A DNA stretch of 45,663 nt. Source: Bacilli bacterium (lineage in GTDB: Bacteria; Bacillota_I; Bacilli_A; RF39; UBA660). The notes under the pieces were generated by a model. That model made no database searches. It was not told the origin of the DNA and was given only the letters and a program-made list of their open reading frames with translations. Below, piece after piece: positions 33,222-42,108 of the stretch. Both the position numbers and the translations under genes were made by a program. The stretch spans positions 1 through 45,663 of the forward strand of contig JAFRVB010000010.1 in the NCBI GenBank assembly GCA_017441845.1. Direction: 5' to 3'. The stretch's first letter is position 1, and each line of letters opens with the position of its first letter.

Positions 33222-33992
33222 ATGAAAGACTTCAAGATTGTTAAAAAACTTAAAGATGTTACAGTACTTAGATATCTAGATGAAATAGATTTTGAAAATG
33301 AAAATTCAATATATGAAGTCTTATTAAGACATCTATTTAATGGTGATCTAAATGAAGATTATTCTAATAATTATTTAGATAATTTTGATGATTTAGAAAA
33401 AGATGAAATATTAAAGTATTGTGAAAAGTATTCTCATTTATGTTTACTATATAATGATTCTTCTAAGTTTGATGAATCAGTTAATTCTCATGTTAATGAT
33501 AAAGATTTTATATTATTAAAATTATTAGAGAATTTTGATTTTATTACTAAACTATATTTAGTAAATAAAGATATATTAGAAGAGTTATCTAAATATGAGA
33601 ATAATCTAGATATAAATAGATATTCTGTTATAGAGGCTATTAGAGAAGATTTTTCTAATGATGATATATTAATAGACTGTTTAAATAGAATGGTAGTTGA
33701 GAATAAGTTCTATGACATGTTTAGTTGTGAAAGAAGAAGTATTTTATATAACTATCCTATAGGAGTACTTTATTTAAAAGAACATGATAATTATAAGAGT
33801 AGAGCTATATTAGATGTAGCTACATTCATTTATAATTATGTTGCTAAAGATGATATAGTTTCTGATGAAGTTAGAGATAATCCTCTATTAGTAAGTCAAA
33901 TTAGTAAGTTTTTAAATGGAGATTTATTTGATTTTAAAGAGACTGTTTCTAAGATTAGTGAAGATTATTATGCTTCTTTAATAAATATTTGA
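33222..33992 (+). CDS. Cytoplasmic protein of unknown function coupled to GH31
   Basis: Unrecognised 256-residue, acidic, leucine/isoleucine-rich protein, predicted mostly helical, without signal peptide or membrane segments. It has no catalytic motif that I can name. AGGAGG lies just upstream of ATG and the gap from the GH31 stop is 8 nt, so the two are almost surely co-translated. That is the only functional hint. It ends with TGA. The promoter for the T-box operon starts overlapping its final codons. Confidence 0.6.
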   Translation: MKDFKIVKKLKDVTVLRYLDEIDFENENSIYEVLLRHLFNGDLNEDYSNNYLDNFDDLEKDEILKYCEKYSHLCLLYNDSSKFDESVNSHVNDKDFILLKLLENFDFITKLYLVNKDILEELSKYENNLDINRYSVIEAIREDFSNDDILIDCLNRMVVENKFYDMFSCERRSILYNYPIGVLYLKEHDNYKSRAILDVATFIYNYVAKDDIVSDEVRDNPLLVSQISKFLNGDLFDFKETVSKISEDYYASLINI

Positions 33993-34018
33993 TATTTTTA
34001 TAAAAATTTATTATAATA
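33990..34018 (+). promoter_or_regulatory. Promoter of the leucine T-box operon
   Basis: TTGATA (33990-33995), 17-bp spacer, TATAAT (34013-34018). The -35 overlaps the stop codon of the preceding gene. Transcription should begin near 34025. Confidence 0.75.
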
Positions 34019-34024
34019 ACTACA

Positions 34025-34250
34025 TTGTTTTTAATTTATATATTATTAGTAGTAGTAATATTATTATTTATTTAAGAGAGCTTGTGGGTGGTGGAAACAA
34101 GTATAAAGGTAATATGAACTTGACTAATTAGAAATATATACGTGTATTCGCGATAAGATGTTTAAGTTGTATAGATTTTATCTATAAAATAAGGTGGTAC
34201 CGCGTGTGCGTAAGCTCTCGTCCTTATAAGGATGGGTGCTTTTTTTTGGA
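34025..34250 (+). promoter_or_regulatory. T-box leader, leucine-specific, controlling the 34258 gene and leuS
   Basis: T-box leaders read the charging state of a tRNA and choose between a terminator and an antiterminator. The conserved T-box sequence AAGGTGGTACCGCG is at 34191-34204. Stem I carries AAGAGAGC and the GGTGGTGGAAAC distal part, and the likely specifier UUG (Leu) is at 34120-34122 in the context ATGAAC-TTG-AC. The terminator AGCTCTCGTCCTTATAAGGATGGGTGCT with eight T ends at 34247, just before the Shine-Dalgarno of the first gene. CUU, which overlaps one base earlier, is also a leucine codon, so the amino acid is the same either way. Low charged tRNA-Leu should turn the operon on. 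Confidence 0.93.
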
Positions 34251-34257
34251 GGTAATT

Positions 34258-34617
34258 ATGGAGAAATTATTGATATTTGTGCTCTCATATATATTTATAT
34301 TTATTATTTATGAAGTATTTATAGTTAATAAAGCTAAAAAATATAAAGATGATGAAAGTAAAAAGAAACCAATAGAAGTAAGATTTTTAATTAATAAATA
34401 TGGTATTGATATTAATAAAATAAATTATAATCAACTATTACAAGTAATAGCTTTAGTATCATCATTTGATATTGCGTTAATTGCTGCTGTTATGGCGTTG
34501 TTTGAGAATTTAGTAGTAGAGATTATTGTTGGATTAGTAATTGTTATACCAGTGACATTTATTAGTTATAATTACATAGGAAAAAAGTATAGAAAGAAGA
34601 TGAAAGATAATGAGTGA
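34258..34617 (+). CDS. Small membrane protein in the leucine T-box operon, unknown function
   Basis: Unrecognised 119-residue protein. Helix one is at about 3-22 (LLIFVLSYIFIFIIYEVFIV), followed by a charged loop (24-60, with NKAKKYKDDESKKK), then two adjacent helices (about 60-80 and 83-103) and a lysine-rich tail. GGAGG at 34248-34252 fixes ATG 34258; an in-frame start farther upstream would lie inside the terminator hairpin. It overlaps leuS by 8 nt and is the first gene under the leucine T-box, so its supply should rise with leucine shortage. It is too small for a known amino-acid permease. It may assist a transporter or membrane protein, but that is speculation. Confidence 0.75.
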   Translation: MEKLLIFVLSYIFIFIIYEVFIVNKAKKYKDDESKKKPIEVRFLINKYGIDINKINYNQLLQVIALVSSFDIALIAAVMALFENLVVEIIVGLVIVIPVTFISYNYIGKKYRKKMKDNE

Positions 34618-37018
34618 ATATAAAGAAATAGAAAAGAAATGGCAAGATTATTGGGAAAAGAATCATACATTTGAATCTAAAAATGGTGAAAAGAGAGAAA
34701 CATTCTATGATTTAGTAGAATTTCCATATCCTTCTGGATCTGGACTTCATGTAGGACATGTTAGAGTTTATACAGCTACTGATGTATTAGCTCGTATGAA
34801 GAGAATGCAAGGATATAATGTACTTTATCCAATGGGATGGGATTCTTTTGGAGCACCTGCTGAACAGTATGCTATTCAAAATCATATTCATCCTAAAGAT
34901 GGTATAAAAACAAATATCAAGGTATTTAAAGATCAAATGAAATCAATAGGTTTCTCATTTGATTGGTCTAGAGAGTTCTCCACAACAGATCCTGATTATT
35001 ATAAATGGACTCAATGGCAATTCTTACAATTCTATAAACATGGTATGGCATATAAAGATACTATTCCAGTAAACTGGTGTCCTAAATGTAAGAGTGTTTT
35101 ATCTAATGAAGATGCTGCTGGAGGAATATGTGAAAGATGTAAGACTCCAGTAGAACAAAAAGAAAAGAGTCAATGGATGCTTAGAATGAGTGATTATTCT
35201 GAAGATTTATTAGAAGGATTAAAAGATACTAACTTTGCTGATAGAGTTAAATTAGGTCAAATTAACTGGATAGGTAAATCAACAGGAGTAGAATTAGATG
35301 TTGAAATAGTTGGAGGAGGAAACTTCTCAGTATTTACTACATGTCCAGAGACAGTTTATGGTATTACATTCTTTGTTATCGCACCTGATGGAAAACTTAT
35401 TAAAGAATTAATGCCTAGAGTTAAGAATATAAAAGATGTAGAGGCTTATATCAAAGAAACATCATTAAAATCAGCTATGGATAGAACAGAATTAAATAAA
35501 GGTAAATCTGGAGTTATGATTGATGGTATTAAAGCAATCAATCCAGTTAATGGTAAAGAAGTACCAGTATTCTTAGGAGATTTCGTATTAGGAGATTATG
35601 GTACAGGAGCAGTTATGGCTGTACCTAGTCATGATCAAAGAGACTATGAATACGCTCAAGAACATAATTTAGAAATTATTCAAGTAATTGACTGTGGTGA
35701 TATTTCAGAACACGCTATCGAGAAACAAGATTATATGGGTCATGGATATAAGATGATCAATTCAGAAGAATTCGATGGTATGGTAGTTGATGAAGCTCGT
35801 GAAAAGATCTCTGATATGTTAGAAGAAAAGAAGATTGGTAGAAGAGTAGATAATTACAAGATGAGAGACTGGATTTTCTCAAGACAAAGATTCTGGGGAG
35901 AACCAATACCAATGATAAACTGTCCTGATTGTGGATGGGTACCAATGAATGAAGAAGACTTACCATTATTATTACCAGACGTAGTTGAATATGAACCTAC
36001 TGAAGATGGTGAAAGTCCACTTGCTAATATTACTGAATGGGTAAATTGTAAGTGTCCTAAATGTGGAAAAGATGCTAAGAGAGAAACTGATACTATGCCT
36101 AACTGGGCTGGTAGTTCATGGTATTTCTTAAGATATATGGATCCACATAACGATAAAGAATTTGCTTCAATGGATGCTATGAAGTATTGGAAAAAAGTAG
36201 ATTACTATGATGGTGGTATGGAACATACTGCTCGTCACTTACTTTATGCAAGATTCTGGGTACAATTTCTATATAACATTGGATTAGTTCCAAGTAAAGA
36301 GATGATTTGGACTAGAATTAGTCATGGTATGGTATTAGGATCTAATAATGAAAAGATGTCTAAATCTAAAGGAAATGTTATTAATCCAGATGATATAGTT
36401 AATGAATATGGCGCAGATACTCTAAGAACATATGAAATGTTCATGGGAGATTATCAAATGGATGCTCCTTGGAGTACTGAATCATTAAGAGGATGCGATA
36501 GATTCTTAAAACGTGTTGAACGTTTAGGAGAAAAACTAAATGATAAAGATGGTTATACTGATGAAGTATTAGTAAATAAAACTATTAAGAAAGTAACTGA
36601 AGATAATGAAACATTAAAGTATAATACAGCTATTTCTGCTTTAATGACTTTATTAAATGCTTATGATAAACAAGAATCTATTACTAAGGATGATTATAGA
36701 ATCTTATTAGTTTTATTAAATCCAGATGCTCCACATATTACTGAAGAATTAAATGAAAAATATAATTTAGGTAAACCAATATGTGAAAGTGAATGGCCTA
36801 AATATGATGAAAGTAAAATAGTTGATGATAAATTAACTATTGGAGTTCAAGTAAATGGTAAACTTCGTGGTACTATTGAAATAGATAATGGTGAAGATGA
36901 AGAATCTATTAAAGAAAAAGCTATGAATGTTGAAAATGTTAAGAAGTTTACTGAAGGTAAGACTATTGTTAAAACTATAGTTATTAAGAATAAGATAGTT
37001 AATATAGTAGTTAAATAG
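34610..37018 (+). CDS. leuS: Leucyl-tRNA synthetase
   Basis: LeuRS is the class I synthetase that charges tRNA-Leu. The 802-residue product has the HIGH-type motif PYPSGSGLHVGH (about 39-50), a zinc-binding ZN-1 region with C157, C160, C174 and C177, and the CP1 editing domain (about 225-420; FTTCPET at 242-248 and MAVPSHDQRD). KMSKS appears as NNEKMSKSKGN, and a C-terminal anticodon/UNE-type end closes the protein. The editing threonine-rich motif reads TTCPET rather than TTRPDT, but the later HDxRD aspartate is retained. Expression is controlled by the T-box leader upstream, and the start overlaps the small membrane gene by 8 nt. Confidence 0.98.
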   Translation: MSEYKEIEKKWQDYWEKNHTFESKNGEKRETFYDLVEFPYPSGSGLHVGHVRVYTATDVLARMKRMQGYNVLYPMGWDSFGAPAEQYAIQNHIHPKDGIKTNIKVFKDQMKSIGFSFDWSREFSTTDPDYYKWTQWQFLQFYKHGMAYKDTIPVNWCPKCKSVLSNEDAAGGICERCKTPVEQKEKSQWMLRMSDYSEDLLEGLKDTNFADRVKLGQINWIGKSTGVELDVEIVGGGNFSVFTTCPETVYGITFFVIAPDGKLIKELMPRVKNIKDVEAYIKETSLKSAMDRTELNKGKSGVMIDGIKAINPVNGKEVPVFLGDFVLGDYGTGAVMAVPSHDQRDYEYAQEHNLEIIQVIDCGDISEHAIEKQDYMGHGYKMINSEEFDGMVVDEAREKISDMLEEKKIGRRVDNYKMRDWIFSRQRFWGEPIPMINCPDCGWVPMNEEDLPLLLPDVVEYEPTEDGESPLANITEWVNCKCPKCGKDAKRETDTMPNWAGSSWYFLRYMDPHNDKEFASMDAMKYWKKVDYYDGGMEHTARHLLYARFWVQFLYNIGLVPSKEMIWTRISHGMVLGSNNEKMSKSKGNVINPDDIVNEYGADTLRTYEMFMGDYQMDAPWSTESLRGCDRFLKRVERLGEKLNDKDGYTDEVLVNKTIKKVTEDNETLKYNTAISALMTLLNAYDKQESITKDDYRILLVLLNPDAPHITEELNEKYNLGKPICESEWPKYDESKIVDDKLTIGVQVNGKLRGTIEIDNGEDEESIKEKAMNVENVKKFTEGKTIVKTIVIKNKIVNIVVK

Positions 37019-37049
37019 AAATAATACTTAGTGTTATTTCTATTTTTTT
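37016..37049 (+). terminator. Terminator of the leuS operon
   Basis: TAGAAATAA/TTATTTCTA stem around TACTTAGTG, followed by seven T. It includes the leuS stop. Confidence 0.88.
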
Positions 37050-37076
37050 ATGTTAAAATTATGCTAGGAGTAATGT

Positions 37077-38732
37077 ATGAACGATAAAAAGATAATGAAA
37101 AGGAATGGTTTTGTTGGTGGTGCGATTGTTAGTACTATCGGAATCGTTATAAGTAAGATCTTAGGTATAATTTATGTTATACCTTTTCATGCGTTAGTTG
37201 GATCCTTAGGTGGAGCACTTTATGGATATGCTTATACACTTTATTCATTCTTCTTAAGTATATCTACAGCAGGAATACCACTTTCTGTTAGTAAAGTAGT
37301 ATCTCACTATAATGCTAAAGGTTATTATGGTGCTAAAAAAAGAGCTTTCTCTATTGCTAGAAAAATGGCTCTCTTAATGGGATTTTTATGTTTCTTATTC
37401 TTATTCTTCTTTGCTCCAGTAATTGCTAAAATAATCATGGGTAATTTATCTGGAGGTAACTCTATTCATGATATTACTATGGTTATTAGAGTTATATCAC
37501 TAGCAATGCTAATTATCCCAACATTAAGTATTTATAGAGGATATATTCAAGGTCATAAGATAATGACTCCTCCTGCTATAAGTCAAGTAATAGAACAAAT
37601 TGTTAGAGTAACAATTATCATATTAGGAAGTTATCTAGTAATTAAAGTATTTAAAAAGAGTGTGTCTTTAAGTGTAACAGTAGCTTTACTAGGAGCACTT
37701 ATTGGAGCAGTCTTCTCATTACTATATTTATCTAGGATTTATCACAAACATAAGAGAAACTTCCATGAAAAAGAAACTAAAGATGAACCTCTAATTAAAA
37801 ATAGTGACATAATTAAATTGATTATAATTTATGCTGTACCATTTATTATGATAGATGTTGTTAAAACATTATATGATTTAGTAGATACAGCTACTGTAGT
37901 TAGAGGTTTAGTTGGATATGCAAGTTTTACTACAGAACAAGCTGAAACAATAATGGGTATGATTTCTACTTGGGGTAAAAAGATCAATATGATAATTATC
38001 TCAGTAAATAGTGGAATAATATTAAGTTTAATACCTGCTTTATCTGAATCTATTACTAAAAAAGATCAAAAAGAAATAAATAATCATGTTAATGAATCAT
38101 TCAGTTTATTACTATTACTTGCCTTACCTATGGCTATCGGAATATCTTTCTTAGCTTATCCTATCTGGACAGTATTCTATGGTAGTGGAGATGGAGCACT
38201 ATTCTTAAGTTATTTTATCTTTGTATCATTATTTATCTGTTTATTTACTTTAAGTGTTACTATTATTCAATTACTTAGAGATTATAAATTATTATTTATA
38301 AGTATGCTTATAGGTTTATTAGTAAAAATGAGTTGTAATGTACTATTTATAAGTTTATTTAATAAGATAGGATTACCTCCATATTATGGATCTATTACTG
38401 CTAGTATATTAGGTTATTTAATTACCTTTGTTATTTGTATTATAGTGTTAAAGAAGAAATATGATATTAACTTCTCTAAAGCAAGAGAAAATATCATAGA
38501 TATACTTATAGGTGTAGGTATAATGACTGTTGTATTATACTTCTTAAGTTTATTATTACCTGTTTCAGTAGGTGGTAGGCTACATAGTTTATTAATAATT
38601 ATTATTTATGCTTTAGTAGGTGGAATAATATACTTTATTTATACTTATAAAACAGGATTAATAAAGAAAGTATTGGGTCCTAAAATAGATAAGTATATTC
38701 ATAAAAAAATAGAGGATAAAATCCAAGTATGA
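37077..38732 (+). CDS. MurJ/SpoVB/YtgP-type lipid flippase
   Basis: The 551-residue integral membrane protein belongs to the MOP exporter superfamily, polysaccharide-biosynthesis branch: about 14 helices, beginning GGAIVSTIGIVISKILGIIYVIPFHALVG and including GIPLSVSKVVSHYNAKG, IYRGYIQGHKIMTPPAISQVIEQIVRV (each quoted in parts) and ALPMAIGISFLAYPIW. In Bacillus and Streptococcus the YtgP/SpoVB relatives are the lipid II flippases (MurJ function), moving peptidoglycan precursor across the membrane. Given the wall genes in this window, that role is likely but not proven. An AGGAG site precedes ATG. No terminator is visible before aqpZ 24 nt downstream, so the two may be cotranscribed. Confidence 0.9.
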   Translation: MNDKKIMKRNGFVGGAIVSTIGIVISKILGIIYVIPFHALVGSLGGALYGYAYTLYSFFLSISTAGIPLSVSKVVSHYNAKGYYGAKKRAFSIARKMALLMGFLCFLFLFFFAPVIAKIIMGNLSGGNSIHDITMVIRVISLAMLIIPTLSIYRGYIQGHKIMTPPAISQVIEQIVRVTIIILGSYLVIKVFKKSVSLSVTVALLGALIGAVFSLLYLSRIYHKHKRNFHEKETKDEPLIKNSDIIKLIIIYAVPFIMIDVVKTLYDLVDTATVVRGLVGYASFTTEQAETIMGMISTWGKKINMIIISVNSGIILSLIPALSESITKKDQKEINNHVNESFSLLLLLALPMAIGISFLAYPIWTVFYGSGDGALFLSYFIFVSLFICLFTLSVTIIQLLRDYKLLFISMLIGLLVKMSCNVLFISLFNKIGLPPYYGSITASILGYLITFVICIIVLKKKYDINFSKARENIIDILIGVGIMTVVLYFLSLLLPVSVGGRLHSLLIIIIYALVGGIIYFIYTYKTGLIKKVLGPKIDKYIHKKIEDKIQV

Positions 38733-38756
38733 TATAATAAGTTAAAGGAGGATCTT

Positions 38757-39416
38757 ATGAAAAAATATATTAGTGAAGCAATTGGTACAGGAGTACTTGT
38801 ATTAATTGGATGCGGAGTTGCAGTATTATCTTCAGGAGATTTAGTAGCAACAGCATTAGCTTTCGGTTTAGCAATCGTTGCTATGGCTTATAGTGTTGGT
38901 GCTATTAGTGGAGGACATTTCAATCCAGCTGTTACTTTAGGTCAATTCATCAATAAGAAAATCAGTGGAAGCGATGCTATCTTCTATGTAATTGCTCAAA
39001 TCATTGGAGCTTTCATTGGAGCAGGACTTCTATATGTTATCTTTACTAGTTGTTCTGTTGGAGTTGGAAACTTAGGAGCAAATGGATTTGGTTCTGCATC
39101 AGGTACAGATATTACTTTAGCTGGAGCAATCTTAGTAGAAGTTATTCTAACATTTATCTTTGTTCTTACAGTATTATTTGCTGCTAATGAAAAAGATAAT
39201 AAATTCGCTGGATTAGTAATTGGACTTGCTTTAGTATTAGTTCATCTAATCGGTATTAAACTAACTGGAACTTCAGTAAACCCAGCAAGAAGTTTAGCTC
39301 CTGCAGCTATTCTTGGTGGAACAGCATTTAAACAAGTTTGGGTATTCTTATTAGCTCCACTTATTGGTGCTGCAATTGCTGGATTCAGTTACAAAGGTCT
39401 TGCAAAAAGAAAATAG
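38757..39416 (+). CDS. aqpZ: Aquaporin, water-selective AqpZ type
   Basis: The 219-residue major intrinsic protein has six helices and the two pore motifs HFNPAV (N56) and SVNPARS (N175, R178). The selectivity filter can be read directly: F36, H163, T172 and R178 match the four filter residues of E. coli AqpZ (Phe, His, Thr, Arg) with the same spacing. This indicates a water channel rather than a glycerol facilitator. AAAGGAGG precedes ATG. Codon use resembles tuf more than the neighbouring genes, suggesting strong expression. Confidence 0.94.
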   Translation: MKKYISEAIGTGVLVLIGCGVAVLSSGDLVATALAFGLAIVAMAYSVGAISGGHFNPAVTLGQFINKKISGSDAIFYVIAQIIGAFIGAGLLYVIFTSCSVGVGNLGANGFGSASGTDITLAGAILVEVILTFIFVLTVLFAANEKDNKFAGLVIGLALVLVHLIGIKLTGTSVNPARSLAPAAILGGTAFKQVWVFLLAPLIGAAIAGFSYKGLAKRK

Positions 39417-39436
39417 TTCGAAAGAACTATTTTTTT
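39410..39436. terminator. Bidirectional terminator between aqpZ and the FemAB pair
   Basis: AAAATAGTTC/GAACTATTTT, a 10-bp stem with GAAA tetraloop (39420-39423). Both stop codons lie inside the arms. Confidence 0.93.
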
Positions 39437-40725
39437 ATTTTATGTTTTAAATTTTTAAGTCCATGATATGTATTAAAAGCAAAATTATAAGTATGATACC
39501 AGAATGGTGAAATTACTAGGTCATATTCTCCTAATAATTCAACTACATAACCTCCAAAACTCTTTTTAAATAGATATAGTCCATATAGAGGATTAGATTC
39601 TCTAAAGTCTCCTGTTATACCATAGAAATTATATCTCTTATATCCATACTCCTGGGCATACTTAACTCCAGCATAATGAATAGTATAAGCAGATTTAAAT
39701 TGCATAACATCATCTAGAGTTCCACCTAGTAATGATAATACTTCATTACCATAAACTAAGAAAAGAATACCACCAAGTACTTTTTTATTACCTAGTTTAT
39801 CTCTATATTCTTTTATTTTTACTAAATCTTTTTCTAAACGAGCAATCTGTTCTTCATCTTGTTTGTTATTAGAGTTATATCTTTTCTCATTCATCTTTAA
39901 TAGATTGTTTTCATATTTATATTTTCTATCTTTTAAAGCTTCTTTATGCTCATTTAATTCAAGATTAGTATTCTTTTCAAATAAATCAAAATCTATTTCA
40001 CCAAGAAGTATTTTTAAAATACCACTATCATGAAGATTATTCCACATAGCTTCATAGTATGAGAATGGTCTATCAATAAATTCTCTTCTATCTGAAGTTT
40101 TCTGCATAATCTCTTTAAATGTTTCTAATTCATCTTTTTCTATCTCTCTAACAGTAATACCAGAACGTTCATTCTTTCTTAAAATTTGTCTAGTTTTAGA
40201 CTCCATATCTTTATCAATTTCATCAAGTGAACGATGTGTATCAATAACATGCATCCAACGAGGTTGTAGAGTATCTTGCATAGTATTAAAACCAAAGTGT
40301 TTATAACCTAAAGATACTAAATTCTTATGAGATTCTTTATTATTTCTTCCATTCTCAACAATATCTCCATTATTATCACGTTCTTGATATTCAACATAGG
40401 GATCTATCTTAACGAATATTGCTTTCTCTTTTTTCGCAAACTTCTTTAATTCATCAGTCCAATTCTTTAAAAGATCTTTATCATTATAATCAATTAAGAA
40501 TCCACGAGGAGCATAAAACATCTTTTTATGAACAAATGGTAGTTCTTTACTTAGTACTAGAGATACTGCTTTTACTTCATCATTATCTTTTAAACCTAAG
40601 TAGTAAGCATCCCAACCATTTTCTTTCTTTAAGTTAGCCCACTCTTCAGTCTGATGAAATGATATTTGTGGAGATTTATCTGCATACTTTTTAAATTCTT
40701 CTTTACTTAATATCTCTAACTTCAT
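39427..40725 (-). CDS. FemAB-type branch-peptide aminoacyltransferase (second of tandem pair)
   Basis: The 432-residue paralogue has the FemAB core: FHQTEEWANLKKENGW at the N-terminus, FYAPRGFLIDYND near residue 70, the QILRKNERSGI basic segment, and FYGITGDFRESNPLYGLY near the C-terminus. A helical, highly charged arm (about 245-310, HKEALKDRKYKYENNLLKMN) lies between the two GNAT-like domains, as in FemA/FemX. Its start lies 23 nt inside the upstream paralogue, with AAAGGAG in that coding sequence, so it is translationally coupled. Family logic suggests this pair adds successive residues of a cross-bridge; the residues themselves are unknown. Confidence 0.93.
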   Translation of the reverse strand: MKLEILSKEEFKKYADKSPQISFHQTEEWANLKKENGWDAYYLGLKDNDEVKAVSLVLSKELPFVHKKMFYAPRGFLIDYNDKDLLKNWTDELKKFAKKEKAIFVKIDPYVEYQERDNNGDIVENGRNNKESHKNLVSLGYKHFGFNTMQDTLQPRWMHVIDTHRSLDEIDKDMESKTRQILRKNERSGITVREIEKDELETFKEIMQKTSDRREFIDRPFSYYEAMWNNLHDSGILKILLGEIDFDLFEKNTNLELNEHKEALKDRKYKYENNLLKMNEKRYNSNNKQDEEQIARLEKDLVKIKEYRDKLGNKKVLGGILFLVYGNEVLSLLGGTLDDVMQFKSAYTIHYAGVKYAQEYGYKRYNFYGITGDFRESNPLYGLYLFKKSFGGYVVELLGEYDLVISPFWYHTYNFAFNTYHGLKNLKHKIKK

Positions 40726-42019
40726 TTTCTAACTCCTTTTTGCTTTTCTTTTTAACTATCTTTCTATAGAAAGGAACTAATTTAGTAAAAGCAAAATACA
40801 TTAAAGGATCAATAACATAATCAAATTCTCCCAAGAATTCAATATAGTCTCCACCAAACTTCTTTTTAAATTCATGTAGACCAATTACTGGATTATCTTC
40901 TCGCAAATCTCCGATAGTTCCGAATTGATCATAGATCTTAACACCATTTTCCTTGCAGTATTTAATGTGTTCATAATATGTTTTATAGTTAACATAAGTC
41001 TCACTAAGTTTATTATGATTTCCTGCGTATAATACCCAAGCTTTATCACCATAAGAAACTATCATATGAGCACTTAATAATAACTCTTTCCCATATTCTT
41101 TTTCATAATTTTTATATTTATCTATATCATTTTTAATATTATCTTTTTGTTTCATTAACTCATTAAGTTTATTCTTAGCTGATTTAGATAAATTATCTAT
41201 AGGTAAGATAGATATTTGATCATTAACTTCTTTTAATCTATCTTCCAAAGCTTTAATAGTTTTTTCAAAAACTATTTTACCTAAGAATAGAGTAGCTTTA
41301 GTATTTTTATTCTTATTGAAGATTTTATATAATTCTTCATAATAATCTTCTCCATAAGAAACAAAGCCTTTTCTATCCTCTGTAAGCATCATTAATTCAA
41401 AGAACGCTTTAACATCATTCGCATCTCCTATTTCAACTACAGTATCTAGTTTATCTGCCTTGGAGATACGTTGTTTAGTTGTTTTAGAGAAGTGAGATTC
41501 AATATCTTCTAAACTTTGATTCATATCTATTCTAAAAGTATATCTAGGTTGGGATGTTTCAAAATTCTTAGTAAATCCTAGATGTTTAAATTTAGCTTCT
41601 TTTAAAGTTTTAAATATCTTATCAGGATTATGATCTAACTTATTTTCTTCATCTAAATAGTTATAACTTTTATATACAATATCTGGATCAATCTTTAAAA
41701 ATATACCTTTATTCTTCTTACAGAATTTAACTAATTCTTTAGTCATTTCTTTTACTAATTCATCTTTGTTATAGTCTATTACAAATCCTCTAGGACAATA
41801 AAAATATGTCTTATTTAGAGGTAATTTCTTTTCTAATAGTAGAGCTGATGCTACTACATTATCTTTATCATCTATTAGACCTAGATAGTGAGGAGTTAAA
41901 TTCTTTTTAGATAAAGCTAATTCTCCCCATGATAAAGATTGTAAGAAATGGGATTTTTTCTTATGAGTTGATACAAATTCATCATATTTTTCTTTTTCAA
42001 TATTAGTAAGTCTTAACAT
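40703..42019 (-). CDS. FemAB-type branch-peptide aminoacyltransferase (first of tandem pair)
   Basis: The 438-residue paralogue shows the same layout: LQSLSWGELALSKKNL, FYCPRGFVIDYNKDE near residue 75, RISKADKLDT, and IYDQFGTIGDLREDNPVIGLH near the C-terminus. An antiparallel coiled-coil-prone arm lies at about 250-315 (KALEDRLKEVNDQIS and KLNELMKQKDNIKNDIDKY). The last 20 residues are basic (KIVKKKSKKELENE). GAGGA precedes ATG. It is transcribed from its own minus-strand promoter and overlaps the following FemAB gene by 23 nt. With the 1373 gene this makes three FemAB-type enzymes in one window. Confidence 0.93.
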   Translation of the reverse strand: MLRLTNIEKEKYDEFVSTHKKKSHFLQSLSWGELALSKKNLTPHYLGLIDDKDNVVASALLLEKKLPLNKTYFYCPRGFVIDYNKDELVKEMTKELVKFCKKNKGIFLKIDPDIVYKSYNYLDEENKLDHNPDKIFKTLKEAKFKHLGFTKNFETSQPRYTFRIDMNQSLEDIESHFSKTTKQRISKADKLDTVVEIGDANDVKAFFELMMLTEDRKGFVSYGEDYYEELYKIFNKNKNTKATLFLGKIVFEKTIKALEDRLKEVNDQISILPIDNLSKSAKNKLNELMKQKDNIKNDIDKYKNYEKEYGKELLLSAHMIVSYGDKAWVLYAGNHNKLSETYVNYKTYYEHIKYCKENGVKIYDQFGTIGDLREDNPVIGLHEFKKKFGGDYIEFLGEFDYVIDPLMYFAFTKLVPFYRKIVKKKSKKELENEVRDIK

Positions 42020-42042
42020 ATATTCCTCACTTTCTAATATTT

Positions 42043-42048
42043 AGTATA
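42043..42048 (-). promoter_or_regulatory. -10 box of the tandem FemAB operon
   Basis: Minus-strand TATACT preceded by GTGT, with TTTAAA 17 bp upstream (42071-42066). Confidence 0.5.
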
Positions 42049-42108
42049 ACACGTAAATATAGTTTTTTAAATAAGATTAATATGATAAAATATTTACAGG
42101 TGATTTGC

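Noticed and set aside
35333-35353. LeuRS editing motif TTCPET instead of TTRPDT as evidence of lost editing
   Set aside because: Similar Thr-Thr-Cys variants seem to occur in other Bacillota LeuRS, the HDxRD aspartate is intact, and loss of editing cannot be concluded from this motif.
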